Positions 30,640 to 39,259 are shown, counted from the first letter of the stretch. The stretch: DNA of 64,000 bases from Hahella chejuensis KCTC 2396 (GCF_000012985.1 NC_007645.1:6164001-6228000), one strand, 5' to 3'. A program made the numbers and translations. The notes: generated by a model from the letters alone, not told the origin.

Positions 30640-30669
30640 TTGATAAATCAAAAGGTTCGGGTCTATGCT
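30640..30669 (+). promoter_or_regulatory. Possible sigma-70 promoter for the PqqD/precursor unit
   Basis: TTGATA and TATGCT are separated by 18 nt, about 80 nt upstream of the PqqD-like start codon, in an otherwise gene-free 264-nt gap. The boxes are near-consensus but were picked by eye. Confidence 0.35.
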
Positions 30670-30751
30670 GAAGTAGCGGTTGTACCTTCTCTGAGCGGCC
30701 CACATCATGCGGTATGTGGACCTCCTTGTTAACCCAATATGGAGGAAACAG

Positions 30752-31036
30752 ATGGAAGCCATCACAAGGGACGATGTGGTCATGCATAGTGACAAACAGG
30801 TTTCCTGCTCTGTCGATCAAGGCGTTGTCGTCATGCACGTCAATGCCGGTGAATTCTACGACTTAAACCATTCCGCGTCCGATGTCTGGAGGCTATTGGA
30901 CTCTCCTACAAAAGTGTCGACACTGTGCGATCGCCTTCGCGAGAAGTATAACGTCGACTCCGAGCGCTGCGAAAAAGATGTACTCAACCTGCTCAATCGT
31001 TTGCAGGAAAAAGGCGTCATCGAAGCGCAAAAATGA
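30752..31036 (+). CDS. PqqD-like RiPP recognition protein (lasso B1 type)
   Basis: This 94-residue protein has the PqqD/RRE winged-helix pattern: early strands (VSCSVDQGVVVMHVNAGEFYDL), the NHSASDVWRLLDSP helix, and a C-terminal LNRLQEKGVIE helix. Such domains bind leader peptides and deliver them to processing enzymes; in lasso systems the free-standing version is B1. The ATG follows GGAGG with ideal spacing; an upstream in-frame start does not. It sits 75 nt before the 45-residue precursor gene on the same strand, which makes the substrate evident. Confidence 0.85.
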   Translation: MEAITRDDVVMHSDKQVSCSVDQGVVVMHVNAGEFYDLNHSASDVWRLLDSPTKVSTLCDRLREKYNVDSERCEKDVLNLLNRLQEKGVIEAQK

Positions 31037-31111
31037 ATACGCCAAAAGAACAACTTCCACGCCTCTCCTGCAGTGTGGCCACATTCAATTTAAATAAAGG
31101 GTATTTACACT

Positions 31112-31249
31112 ATGGATCAGGAAAACGAAGAAACCAAAGTTACAGAAGAATGGGAAACACCTGACTTCACTGTCATGGACGCCAATCAGGCGCAAAACTT
31201 TGTTGGCGACGGACTTGACGGGGGATTTGGCGGAGACTCTCGCTCCTAG
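31112..31249 (+). CDS. Candidate RiPP precursor peptide (45 residues)
   Basis: This short acidic peptide starts MDQENEETKVTEEWETPD and ends FGGDSRS. Trp14-x-x-Pro17-x-Phe19 followed by V-M-D matches the (Y/W)xxPx(L/F) leader motif that PqqD/B1 proteins read in lasso precursors. By analogy with the paeninodin precursor (from memory), the core would start about 12 residues after the proline, at Asn29. That gives a 17-residue Gly/Asp-rich core with an acidic residue at position 8 (Asp36) and a C-terminal Ser45. The usual Thr two residues before the core is Ala27 here, and Asn is an unusual first core residue. AAAGGG precedes ATG. The gene lies between a PqqD homologue and an HPr-kinase-like gene. 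Confidence 0.7.
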   Translation: MDQENEETKVTEEWETPDFTVMDANQAQNFVGDGLDGGFGGDSRS

Positions 31250-31266
31250 CCCCGGCCAGGCGTCAC

Positions 31267-32166
31267 TCAAGCTGTAGACGCCTCTAATTCCCGCGCTGCA
31301 AGCATATCCACGATACTTATTGCTTCCGACATCAATTTAGGGCGCTGCAAAGAATAAACAGACGTAACGCCTGCAAGCGTCGCGCATGCATTCAGCATCA
31401 TTTTCCGCTGCTCAAGCGAGACCAGAAACACCTTTCTGAAGCAGTGTTCAAATAACCCTGCTATCGCCTCTTGTGGCGTTAGCTTCTGCAATGAAAGCTC
31501 CCTTCCTTCCGTCAAGATATAGACACTTTGTACAAAAGCTTTTTTTAGAGAGAAGTTACGACTCGCCGGATAGCAGTGTTTGACCCTGGTTTTAAAGGGT
31601 AGACGAGGATGATTCTCCGGCGTTTCCCCCATTGTCAACAATATTTCCGATGATAGCTTAAGTCTTGGGAAACCAGGGCATAAACTAACCTCGCTCCCCT
31701 CTAACGATAATGGACAAATATCGTCACTCAAAAGATCACAACCTTGATAATAGAAGAGCCCCGCCATACTTGATTTTCCGGCGGTCTTATTACCGCAAAA
31801 CAACAGCGCGCCTCCACTTGGCAGGCGCACAGCGGAAGCATGCAGCACTAGTCGCTTACGCCATTGCAATATCGCCCCCATGCATGACCCCAGTACATGG
31901 GCATAGATACTCCAACTTTGTGATGACTCGCCAGGTGTGATGACTATGCGCGATGGACGCACCCAGAATCGCCCGCCATCGTCATCAAATATTAATGCTT
32001 CGCTTTCTGTCGCCTGATAGCGTTTACCTTGCTTCAACGCTCTTTCGAGTCTGCCTGGCGTTTCTCCAATCACGATGGTGAGGTCAGAACCGTCACCGCC
32101 TCGCACTAACCAGGGAAATTCAAACTCCGCTTGAATCTGTAATCCATAAGCTTGGTAATTGTACAT
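31267..32166 (-). CDS. HPr-kinase-like protein of RiPP loci
   Basis: This 299-residue protein has a P-loop GNKTAGKSS (Gly125-Ser133) followed by LLSDDICPL, the layout of HprK-type kinases, and a divergent N-terminal half. It lacks the HPr-recognition part of true HPr kinase/phosphorylase. Such proteins are common in lasso clusters; the one in the paeninodin cluster phosphorylates the C-terminal serine of the precursor. The precursor here also ends in Ser. The gene is transcribed convergently with the precursor (17-nt gap). A GAGGG ribosome site is present. Phosphorylation of this peptide is inference. Confidence 0.8.
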   Translation of the reverse strand: MYNYQAYGLQIQAEFEFPWLVRGGDGSDLTIVIGETPGRLERALKQGKRYQATESEALIFDDDGGRFWVRPSRIVITPGESSQSWSIYAHVLGSCMGAILQWRKRLVLHASAVRLPSGGALLFCGNKTAGKSSMAGLFYYQGCDLLSDDICPLSLEGSEVSLCPGFPRLKLSSEILLTMGETPENHPRLPFKTRVKHCYPASRNFSLKKAFVQSVYILTEGRELSLQKLTPQEAIAGLFEHCFRKVFLVSLEQRKMMLNACATLAGVTSVYSLQRPKLMSEAISIVDMLAARELEASTA

Positions 32167-32216
32167 GCGCTATTGTCCCTCAAACCGCTTTCTTCCCGTG
32201 TGTTTTGGACTACGCT

Positions 32217-32299
32217 TATATCAATCCGGCAGGCAAATGGATTTCTTCCATTTGCCTGAGACGACAGGGCTCGCGTATGTCGGGCCAGTCTCTCGCGGC
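32217..32299 (-). repeat. Two-hairpin dispersed repeat, copy 4 (reverse, diverged)
   Basis: ATCAATCCGGCAGGCAAATGG, loop, CCATTTGCCTG, then ACGACAGGGC..GTCGGGCC and TCTCTCGCGG: the full element order in reverse with several changes. It sits in the 288-nt spacer between the HPr-kinase-like gene and the 2OG-oxygenase gene. Confidence 0.7.
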
Positions 32300-32454
32300 T
32301 CCTCGCCGCCAAGATAATAATTTATCGCAATGGCGATCATCTGCAGTTGGGCCATTAATAATAAAAATGTATAGCCGCAGATGCTTCATACCACAAGCAG
32401 GGTCCTGAAGCAGGTCAGTTCAGCGGAGATATTGCTGCACAAGGGGCCAGACCC

Positions 32455-33294
32455 ATGGACACGCTAGATCTGATTCAACTCGCCAGAACCTATATTTCCT
32501 ATGATAAGTTCGATAAAGCTGCGTCGGCTCTCAGCCAGCGCCTGTATATCAATCCAAACTGCCCGCAGGCGCACGACTTACTCAAAACTATCTCTGACCG
32601 CAGAGAACCGAATTACGGCGTCATTCCATCCCCACGCATAGTTATTTCTGATTTCTTGCCCCGAGTACGCGTTGATGAACTCCTGACGCTCGCGGAACAA
32701 CGCATCAGCAGATTTGAACCAGGAAAAGTTTCAGGCGCCAGAGAAATTGCGCCGGAGAGGAGAAACAGCCTGCGCCTGAGAGACCCTCTTATAGAGAAAA
32801 AGCTCAACGATTGGTTTTCTCCACACTTTCGCAAGAGGCTAACAGACTACTGTTCTCAGTTAGACGTCGCCCTGTTCGAGATCAGTGAAATAGAGCTGAA
32901 ATTTTGCTGCTATCCTAATGGAGCCTATTTCCATATCCATCGCGACGACCAAGCGCCTAACAGTGAAGCAACAGGCATGCGAACGCCTGGCGTGCGCAGG
33001 ATCAGCTTTGCTTACTATTTCCACCGCCGCCCTAAAAGCTTTACAGGTGGAGAGCTACAGCTCTACGCCACCGACAGGAAGCACGATATCTACTCTCGCC
33101 ACCGAATAGAGTCCATTCCCCCTCACTTCAACACCTTGGTCCTATTTCCCAGCGGCTTTTACCACGAAGTCCTAAAAATCACGGAAACATCTGGAGAGAT
33201 AATGAACGGCAGGTTCGCCATCAATGGCCATATTTGCGAAGCATTTCGTTCTCAAGAGAGCACAAAAAAAGCAGTGAAGGGAGCAAACTCATGA
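32455..33294 (+). CDS. 2-oxoglutarate/Fe(II) oxygenase in the RiPP locus
   Basis: This 279-residue protein has a short TPR-like helical N-terminus (residues 1-50) and a prolyl-4-hydroxylase-type double-stranded beta-helix. Iron ligands are His162-Arg-Asp164 and His237 (GFYHEV), with Arg253 as the 2OG anchor (NGRFAINGH). The spacing is normal for active enzymes. Its stop overlaps the cyclase start by 4 nt (ATGA), implying translational coupling, so hydroxylation of the precursor peptide is a reasonable expectation. Confidence 0.82.
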   Translation: MDTLDLIQLARTYISYDKFDKAASALSQRLYINPNCPQAHDLLKTISDRREPNYGVIPSPRIVISDFLPRVRVDELLTLAEQRISRFEPGKVSGAREIAPERRNSLRLRDPLIEKKLNDWFSPHFRKRLTDYCSQLDVALFEISEIELKFCCYPNGAYFHIHRDDQAPNSEATGMRTPGVRRISFAYYFHRRPKSFTGGELQLYATDRKHDIYSRHRIESIPPHFNTLVLFPSGFYHEVLKITETSGEIMNGRFAINGHICEAFRSQESTKKAVKGANS

Positions 33295-35183
33295 GTGGTA
33301 TCGCTGGGTTATACCATGCAAAAAAAATCGTCACTGACGCAGACCTTCGCGCCATGTCAGACGCCATGTCGCACCGAGGCCCGGATGGAAGCAATGTTTG
33401 GCGGCAGGCGCAGCTCGGCTTTTGTCACAACATGCTGCACACCACGCCAGAGTCTTTGTTTGAAGCATTGCCCGCAGAGTCGCATGACCAGCGAGTTGTA
33501 ATTACCGCAGATGCTCGCCTGGACAACCGAAAAGAGCTTGCCTGCGCACTGGGAATAAATCGAAGCGACTTGCCCCTGCTGAGTGACAGCCAACTCATTC
33601 TTATGGGTTATCTTCATTGGGATTTGGCGTGTGTGAGCCAATTTCTGGGCGATTTCTGTTTCGCCATCTGGGACAAAGACAGGCGTCGCCTGTTTATCGC
33701 TATGGACCCGATGGGAACCCGGTCGCTACTCTATTTCCACTCCCCTGACCTATTTGCTTTCGCAACAGATGTCAAAGCCTTGCTAGCCGCCCCGGGAGTG
33801 GACAAAAAGCTGGATGAGTCGGGGTTTGTCCTTCTGGCGTCAGGTCGCAGACGGGAAGCGCCTGAGCGCACATGCTTTGAAGGCATAACCAGGCTTACCG
33901 GCGGCGAGCGCTTATGCGTTCATCCTCCCTCTTCCGGGCAAGCAGGTTGGAAGATTGAGAAACGCAGTTACTACACTCTCCAACCTGAAACGCTCAACTT
34001 CAAACATCCAGAGGAAATGCTTGAGGCGTTTCGAGAGAAATTCCGACTGGCGGTGACTTGCCGAATGCGCAGCGCCTTCCCCGTAGCCACGCTTCTTAGC
34101 GGCGGACTGGATTCTTCCGCTATCAGCTGCATGGCCGCTGACCAGCGGCGCCACTTCTCCCATCCCCTTATCGCACTGTCATCCTGCCTGACAGATCAAG
34201 ATCCTGAGCAGGATGAAAGACGATTTATTAGTATCGTTGCGCGCCAAAAGCAGTTGCCTGTTCATTACGTAACGCCCACGTCCGGTCCCGCCGCGTTACT
34301 GCACCAAGTACACGACATGACCGGCCTTCCCGTTAACCTCAATCCACATGTCTATACAGCGCTCTACGCCAAAGCGCAGAGTGAGGGCGCCCGCATTGTA
34401 ATGGATGGCGTCTGCGGCGAGTGGGGACCCAGCTGGACTGGAGAGGGTTATTTACAGTATTTGCTACAACAACTGCATTGGAAAACACTGAAGGAAACAG
34501 TCCTCAGTTTGTCTCAAAACTATTCCCAGTCTCCTCACAGGGTATTCCAGAACGACGTTCTAGCTCCATTGGAACCCAGGTTCCTCCGCAATATACGATA
34601 TAAATTGAGAGGGCGCTCGGTAGAGGAAAACAGGCTTCCCCTGACCAACAGACTCTACCATCAACATGCGGCCCCACCGCCTGAGGCCAAGTCATCAGAC
34701 AAGTCGCTTCTGGGAAAACGGCTAAATGTCATACTTGGTGGCCGCACGCCTAGAGAATGGTATTCACCACACTTTCATATTCGCAACACCTTTCCTTATT
34801 TAGATGAGCGGGTATTAAAGTTTTGCCTGGGGTTGTCGGATGAATGGTTCATACAGAAAGGCTGGCGCCGTTATTTCATTCGCGCCGCGATGGAAAAAAC
34901 GCTTCCTCCAGAAATTCAATGGCGTAGAGATAAAAGACCTTTTTCGCCAAATTATCACAGGCTGATGCAAACTGACGCCCCTGTCTACGAGAGTATTGTT
35001 CAAGACGTTTCTCCATCAGATCCGGTAAGAGACTATATTGATGTTGAAAGGATCAAACGCACGATAAAAGAGCTCAATCAACGCCCTTCATGGGGACCAT
35101 ACAACGGCGTCGATTTCGCGAGGAAAGTGGTGGATTTCGGGGTACAGAGCCTGATATTTCTTCGCTGGTTTCAGCGACTCTAG
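33291..35183 (+). CDS. Asparagine-synthetase-like lasso/RiPP cyclase
   Basis: This 630-residue homologue of asparagine synthetase B has an N-terminal glutaminase-like fold (MSGIAGLYH..MSHRGPDGSN) and a C-terminal ATP-pyrophosphatase domain with SGGLDSS from Ser270. The catalytic Cys2 of glutaminases is Ser, so it cannot release ammonia from glutamine. This is typical of lasso cyclases (C proteins), which adenylate an Asp/Glu side chain for attack by the peptide N-terminus. The ATG follows GGGAG and overlaps the oxygenase gene. It converges with the exporter gene (14-nt gap). Confidence 0.85.
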   Translation: MSGIAGLYHAKKIVTDADLRAMSDAMSHRGPDGSNVWRQAQLGFCHNMLHTTPESLFEALPAESHDQRVVITADARLDNRKELACALGINRSDLPLLSDSQLILMGYLHWDLACVSQFLGDFCFAIWDKDRRRLFIAMDPMGTRSLLYFHSPDLFAFATDVKALLAAPGVDKKLDESGFVLLASGRRREAPERTCFEGITRLTGGERLCVHPPSSGQAGWKIEKRSYYTLQPETLNFKHPEEMLEAFREKFRLAVTCRMRSAFPVATLLSGGLDSSAISCMAADQRRHFSHPLIALSSCLTDQDPEQDERRFISIVARQKQLPVHYVTPTSGPAALLHQVHDMTGLPVNLNPHVYTALYAKAQSEGARIVMDGVCGEWGPSWTGEGYLQYLLQQLHWKTLKETVLSLSQNYSQSPHRVFQNDVLAPLEPRFLRNIRYKLRGRSVEENRLPLTNRLYHQHAAPPPEAKSSDKSLLGKRLNVILGGRTPREWYSPHFHIRNTFPYLDERVLKFCLGLSDEWFIQKGWRRYFIRAAMEKTLPPEIQWRRDKRPFSPNYHRLMQTDAPVYESIVQDVSPSDPVRDYIDVERIKRTIKELNQRPSWGPYNGVDFARKVVDFGVQSLIFLRWFQRL

Positions 35184-35197
35184 AGTGTGAAGCCCCC

Positions 35198-36937
35198 TTA
35201 TTGGATGCTCTGCAGCCCCTGAGAGGAAATTCTGCGACTCTGAACTTCGCCGTTTTCCATATGTACGACAAAGTCCGTACAGGACAGCAACGCTTTTCGA
35301 TGGGTGATGATAAGCACTGTAGTCATTTTTTTCAGTTCGCGGATAGCCTCAATAATGACAGTTTCATTCTCCTCATCCAAAGCGCTGCTAACTTCATCCA
35401 GGATAAGTAAAGCCGGCTTTCTCAATAGCGCTCTGGCCACTGCAAGACGCTGCTTTTCACCTCCTGATAACAAATCGCCCCGCTCACCGATAAGGGTATC
35501 TATGCCTTGAGGCAACGCTTTGACAAACCTTTCCGCCGACGCATTCCGCAATGCTTCCCATAGTTCATCCTCCTCAATCCCAGGCGCAGCCCAAAGCAAA
35601 TTTTCACGAACACTCTTGTTAAACAAGAAACTCTCCTGCGTCACATAACTAACCGAGTGGCTCCATTGCGTAATCTCTTGTTCACTTAGCTCTTTCCCAT
35701 CAATTAGCACCTGTCCATTGGACGGAGTCAGCAGCCCTGACAGAATATCCGCAGCGGTAGTTTTTCCAGAGCCGGAAGGCCCAAGCAACGCCGTAACGCT
35801 GTTAACAGGCAAAGTGATAGAAAAGTCACGGAGCGCGTATGTCCCTGGCGTCGACAAATAGGAAAAACTTACACGTTCGAGACGGACGCTTCGTGTCGCC
35901 ACTATCGGTTTCACTTCTATGCTCTTATCGGACAAACCTTCCTCCACGTCGCCGTTTAATATGCACACCACTTCGCTATACGAAGGCAGGATATTGAGAA
36001 TCTGCTGATACCGATAAGACATATCCTTCAAGATTGGCGCGAATCGGGAAAAAAGCAAAAGCAACACAATAAATTCAGCCGCAGGCAGCTTCACCCATCT
36101 AATAAAAAAATAACAGAGTCCAACCAAACAAACCGCGATGAGTATTTCATAATACAGGGTGACTAATGCACTGATTTTCTTAAACCTTAATAATGCACAT
36201 CCTAATCGGCGGCTTTGCTCTTCCAGATCAACACCAGCGCGCTTTTCCTGCTTGAACGCTTTTACAACTTTCATTCCTTGCATATATTCGCTTACAGCGG
36301 AGAAATAAGCCTGGCGAAGCACTTTCCCTTCCTCCCCATTGCGGAGACTCAGCCGATTCAAGCAACGTGAACCCGCGTAAATCCCGCCACCACTCACCAG
36401 CGCCACCAGAGTCAAGCCAGGGGACGTCAGATAAGAAACAACACTGTACACACCAAGCACGCAACTCAAAGAAACAAGCTGAACGAGCAAGAGAGATATT
36501 TGCGAGGCTCTATCCACCTCGTGATTTAAAACCTGGGCTAAATGAGAGACTCGAAACTGAGTGAAGCGCAACCAAGAAAAAGCCAGCATCTTCGCTGTCA
36601 GCCGTCCTCTGAGGTTAAGAGCAAGTTCCGTCTGCAACTTTGCAGCGAGTGTCTGCTGGAAGTATTTAATCGTAGAATAAACAACGATAATCACGATGAA
36701 GATAATCAATGCTTCGTTAAGCTCCAGCATGGAGCCTAGCCAACTCCATTGGGAGCCCAGCTCATACCCGGCGTCGACTCCCGCCAAGGTCAACAACGGA
36801 ATCAACGCCAACAGGCCAACCCCCTGAACAAAAGCCAAAGCAAAAAGCAGCGTCGTGAGCAGAACGATGCTGCGCTTGTCGTAACGCCACGACATCACGA
36901 CGTATGAGGAAATACTTTCTTTAATGTCCTGTTTCAA
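35198..36937 (-). CDS. ABC exporter (fused membrane and ATPase domains)
   Basis: This 579-residue half-transporter has about six membrane helices in residues 20-310 and an ATPase domain with Walker A GPSGSGKTT, signature LSGGEKQR and Walker B ALLILDEVSSALDEE. There is no N-terminal C39 peptidase domain, so it exports without cleaving a leader. In lasso loci the equivalent D protein exports the product and gives self-immunity. It lies directly downstream of the nucleotidyltransferase gene on the same strand (18-nt gap). Confidence 0.85.
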   Translation of the reverse strand: MKQDIKESISSYVVMSWRYDKRSIVLLTTLLFALAFVQGVGLLALIPLLTLAGVDAGYELGSQWSWLGSMLELNEALIIFIVIIVVYSTIKYFQQTLAAKLQTELALNLRGRLTAKMLAFSWLRFTQFRVSHLAQVLNHEVDRASQISLLLVQLVSLSCVLGVYSVVSYLTSPGLTLVALVSGGGIYAGSRCLNRLSLRNGEEGKVLRQAYFSAVSEYMQGMKVVKAFKQEKRAGVDLEEQSRRLGCALLRFKKISALVTLYYEILIAVCLVGLCYFFIRWVKLPAAEFIVLLLLFSRFAPILKDMSYRYQQILNILPSYSEVVCILNGDVEEGLSDKSIEVKPIVATRSVRLERVSFSYLSTPGTYALRDFSITLPVNSVTALLGPSGSGKTTAADILSGLLTPSNGQVLIDGKELSEQEITQWSHSVSYVTQESFLFNKSVRENLLWAAPGIEEDELWEALRNASAERFVKALPQGIDTLIGERGDLLSGGEKQRLAVARALLRKPALLILDEVSSALDEENETVIIEAIRELKKMTTVLIITHRKALLSCTDFVVHMENGEVQSRRISSQGLQSIQ

Positions 36938-36955
36938 ACCTCAGCCCTTTGAATG

Positions 36956-38149
36956 CTATTCGACCCTGACCCTTTTCCTGGAAAAAAAGTATCGCCAACT
37001 CCATAAAAAGGGCCGCAACAGGTAGTAGCAAGGAAACATCCATCTGGGAAGCTTGAGAAGCGCGATATCATTAGCCGATATACGGAAAAACTGAGTTAAG
37101 TGGCGCATCAAATACTTTTTCCTGAATGAAAAAAAACATAGCAGTACATATTGCTCAACTGGACTTAGATAAGTTTTGCGCTGATTCGCTCGTTCCCACC
37201 TGGAGCACAGCAAGCGTACGAACGGATTACTTTTTGCGAGCGCTTCCTGCGCCGCTGGCAAAGGCGTAAACAATAACTTTTGAGTCATGATCATTGCAGC
37301 AAGGACGGGGTGCTCGACTCCCCATCGACGTGCTTTATCCATGACTGCGTTGAGATCGACTTCTCCCCCGGATAAGTATGCGTCGATATCAGATAGCCAG
37401 CTTAATCTGGCCCAACAGGACCTGGCCCCATGCATCGCCAGATAAACGAACTCGTCTTCAGCGCTCAGGCAAGCGCGCCCGAACTCGTTCTTATGGCAAG
37501 AGTATTCTTGCTCAAATAATCCTTTTCCCAGCTCAGGGAGCACATATTCGTTGTCGTCCAAGCGCATGTGCAACTCAAGAAAAATATCTCTCAATGCATT
37601 ATGAAAAATGAAATCTTTATTGCTATTCAGGTAGGCTTCCACCACAAGGGGTGAAGCGCTCTCAGCTGGAGTAACTCGACGATAACCCGCCTCCGACAAT
37701 AAACGCTCTATCAACGCAACATGCTCGCGCGGCGCCAGCACATCTAAATCGCGACATTCTCTGAGCGAGGCGTCCTGATACAATCTCTCCGACAAAGCTG
37801 GTCCTTTCAGGCAAACATAGGGCAACCTGTTGGTTTGCAAAAGCCCGCCAATTCTTTCAAGTTCAGCGTAGTGCTTAAGGTTACGCAGCCGGGCTTCCCG
37901 CTCCATCAGGCGGATTTTTTTACGGACTCCGCCTGGAACCGACTCGCCAGCCGCACTTAAATTTCGCCACACTAATGGCGTTACCCGATGCCACCTTAGC
38001 TGTTGTAAAAAGCACTCCCAATCCGAGCTTTCAAGTTGTGAGCAGGTCTCTTTAAGGGCCGACAACGGAGCTGCGCTATGAGCCAGACACATGCGTAACA
38101 ATTGATAAGACGCCTGACGGTTCATCCCTGCAGCGTCTGCTATAGTCAT
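36956..38149 (-). CDS. Nucleotidyltransferase-family protein (NTP_transf_5-like)
   Basis: This 397-residue protein has a mid-N-terminal YVCLKGPALSERLYQDASLRE segment followed by RDLDVLAPREH, the K-G-x(n)-R-D-x-D pattern of the uncharacterised nucleotidyltransferase family (PF14907-like) common in lasso-type loci. A poly-basic end (FFSRKRVRVE) is notable. It overlaps the acetyltransferase stop by 4 nt and precedes the exporter. In related clusters such proteins are thought to modify the phosphorylated peptide, but no activity is proven here. Confidence 0.75.
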   Translation of the reverse strand: MTIADAAGMNRQASYQLLRMCLAHSAAPLSALKETCSQLESSDWECFLQQLRWHRVTPLVWRNLSAAGESVPGGVRKKIRLMEREARLRNLKHYAELERIGGLLQTNRLPYVCLKGPALSERLYQDASLRECRDLDVLAPREHVALIERLLSEAGYRRVTPAESASPLVVEAYLNSNKDFIFHNALRDIFLELHMRLDDNEYVLPELGKGLFEQEYSCHKNEFGRACLSAEDEFVYLAMHGARSCWARLSWLSDIDAYLSGGEVDLNAVMDKARRWGVEHPVLAAMIMTQKLLFTPLPAAQEALAKSNPFVRLLCSRWERANQRKTYLSPVEQYVLLCFFSFRKKYLMRHLTQFFRISANDIALLKLPRWMFPCYYLLRPFLWSWRYFFSRKRVRVE

Positions 38150-38661
38150 ACCATCACACGCTGCACGATCTCAGGCCGCCACATCATGCGTTCATAGGGA
38201 GGCAAGATGGATTCTGTGACAAATCCCAGTTTCAAATAGAGTTTTTTCGCTGCGACATTCTGCATCAGCACGCTGAGCGTCAGCGGCGCGCAGATTTGTG
38301 CGGCGGCGGCTTGCAGGCTGCGGATGACTTCCTCTCCAAAGCCTTTGCCGCGCGCTTGCGGAATAAAAGCGATATCGATGACATGCACTTCGTTATGGCC
38401 GAAATCGATGGTGACTTTACCGATACGCTCATGTTGCTTTTCAATGACGAAATACATGGCGTTGGGAAATTGCGCGCCATATCCTTGCTGCTGCGCTTTG
38501 AACTGCATGTCGATGATGGATTCGACGAAATCGCGCTCGCCGTCTATCAGACGCAAGTCCTCTCGCGTACTGTTATGAAGTTGCTCCAGAAACGCTTTAT
38601 CAGAAGCGGTAGAGGGGCGGACAACCAGGCCCTGCCCTAATTTCACATCCTTCACTTTCAT
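38146..38661 (-). CDS. GNAT-family N-acetyltransferase
   Basis: This 171-residue GNAT protein has the acetyl-CoA-binding motif FIPQARGKGFGEEVIRSLQ and C-terminal NVAAKKLYLKLGF. The start is the ATG with AAAGGAATT upstream; a longer form adds 20 residues without support. It heads a three-gene minus-strand unit (acetyltransferase, nucleotidyltransferase, exporter), so it may modify the RiPP product or confer self-protection. The substrate is unknown. Confidence 0.82.
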   Translation of the reverse strand: MKVKDVKLGQGLVVRPSTASDKAFLEQLHNSTREDLRLIDGERDFVESIIDMQFKAQQQGYGAQFPNAMYFVIEKQHERIGKVTIDFGHNEVHVIDIAFIPQARGKGFGEEVIRSLQAAAAQICAPLTLSVLMQNVAAKKLYLKLGFVTESILPPYERMMWRPEIVQRVMV

Positions 38662-38821
38662 AATTCCTTTACCCCTTTTTATTAAATCCGGCCCTCGAAA
38701 TGAACCGGGATGCGCCCTCATCCATGCAACAAGTATAGCTCGCGCCTGAGTGATGCAAGGCTCGCTGAGTCATTGGACTCTATGACAAAGCGTCCTCGAC
38801 GACACCCGGCGATTTTTTCAT

Positions 38822-39259
38822 ATGTCGCGCTATCAGGGCCCCAAACCGGAGTTCATGATGTCGCCCGCCAGTTTGACGTATATGAGATTTCAACAGCGCC
38901 CCGTACAACGCCTGTTCGCTGGCTACGCAGCCAGCCTGACGCCCGACCCTCCCCACGAAATGCTTTGCCAGGATATGCTGTTGACTGCGCTGCGGGAGCA
39001 ACAATATCTGCGCCCCCATACCGACAAAGGAACGGGAGTAAAAAGACATGTGTGTATCGTATTTTACCTGTCGCCGGACTGGCGGGAGGAAGATGAAGGC
39101 GGCCTTAAGATTGAGACGCCGCCAGGAGAAACAATCATCCTATCCGCCCTCTTTAATCGCTGCATCATCTTCAAACCAAACCTGCTTCATAGCGTTACGC
39201 CCTTCGCCAGGTCCGCAGCGGGAAAGGTGCGTTACAGCCAGACTATCTGGTACGCCTAG
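38822..39259 (+). CDS. Short 2OG/Fe(II) oxygenase
   Basis: This 145-residue protein is close to the minimum for a prolyl-hydroxylase-type core. Putative ligands are His66-Thr-Asp68 (YLRPHTDKG), His123 (NLLHSV) and 2OG-binding Arg137 (KVRYSQ). The upstream frame is closed by a stop 38 nt before the ATG, and no good ribosome site is seen. Its last 17 nt overlap the 3' end of the convergent sulfotransferase gene. An active enzyme is plausible; a truncated remnant cannot be excluded. Confidence 0.65.
   Translation: MSRYQGPKPEFMMSPASLTYMRFQQRPVQRLFAGYAASLTPDPPHEMLCQDMLLTALREQQYLRPHTDKGTGVKRHVCIVFYLSPDWREEDEGGLKIETPPGETIILSALFNRCIIFKPNLLHSVTPFARSAAGKVRYSQTIWYA

Noticed and set aside
31267-32166. 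True HPr kinase/phosphorylase of the phosphotransferase system
   Set aside because: There is no HPr, ptsN or rpoN neighbour and only the P-loop region resembles HprK. The N-terminal half is divergent, as in RiPP-locus versions.
33291-35183. Asparagine synthetase for amino-acid metabolism
   Set aside because: Cys2 is missing and the gene is coupled to a 2OG oxygenase within a PqqD/HprK/exporter locus, so primary metabolism is unlikely.
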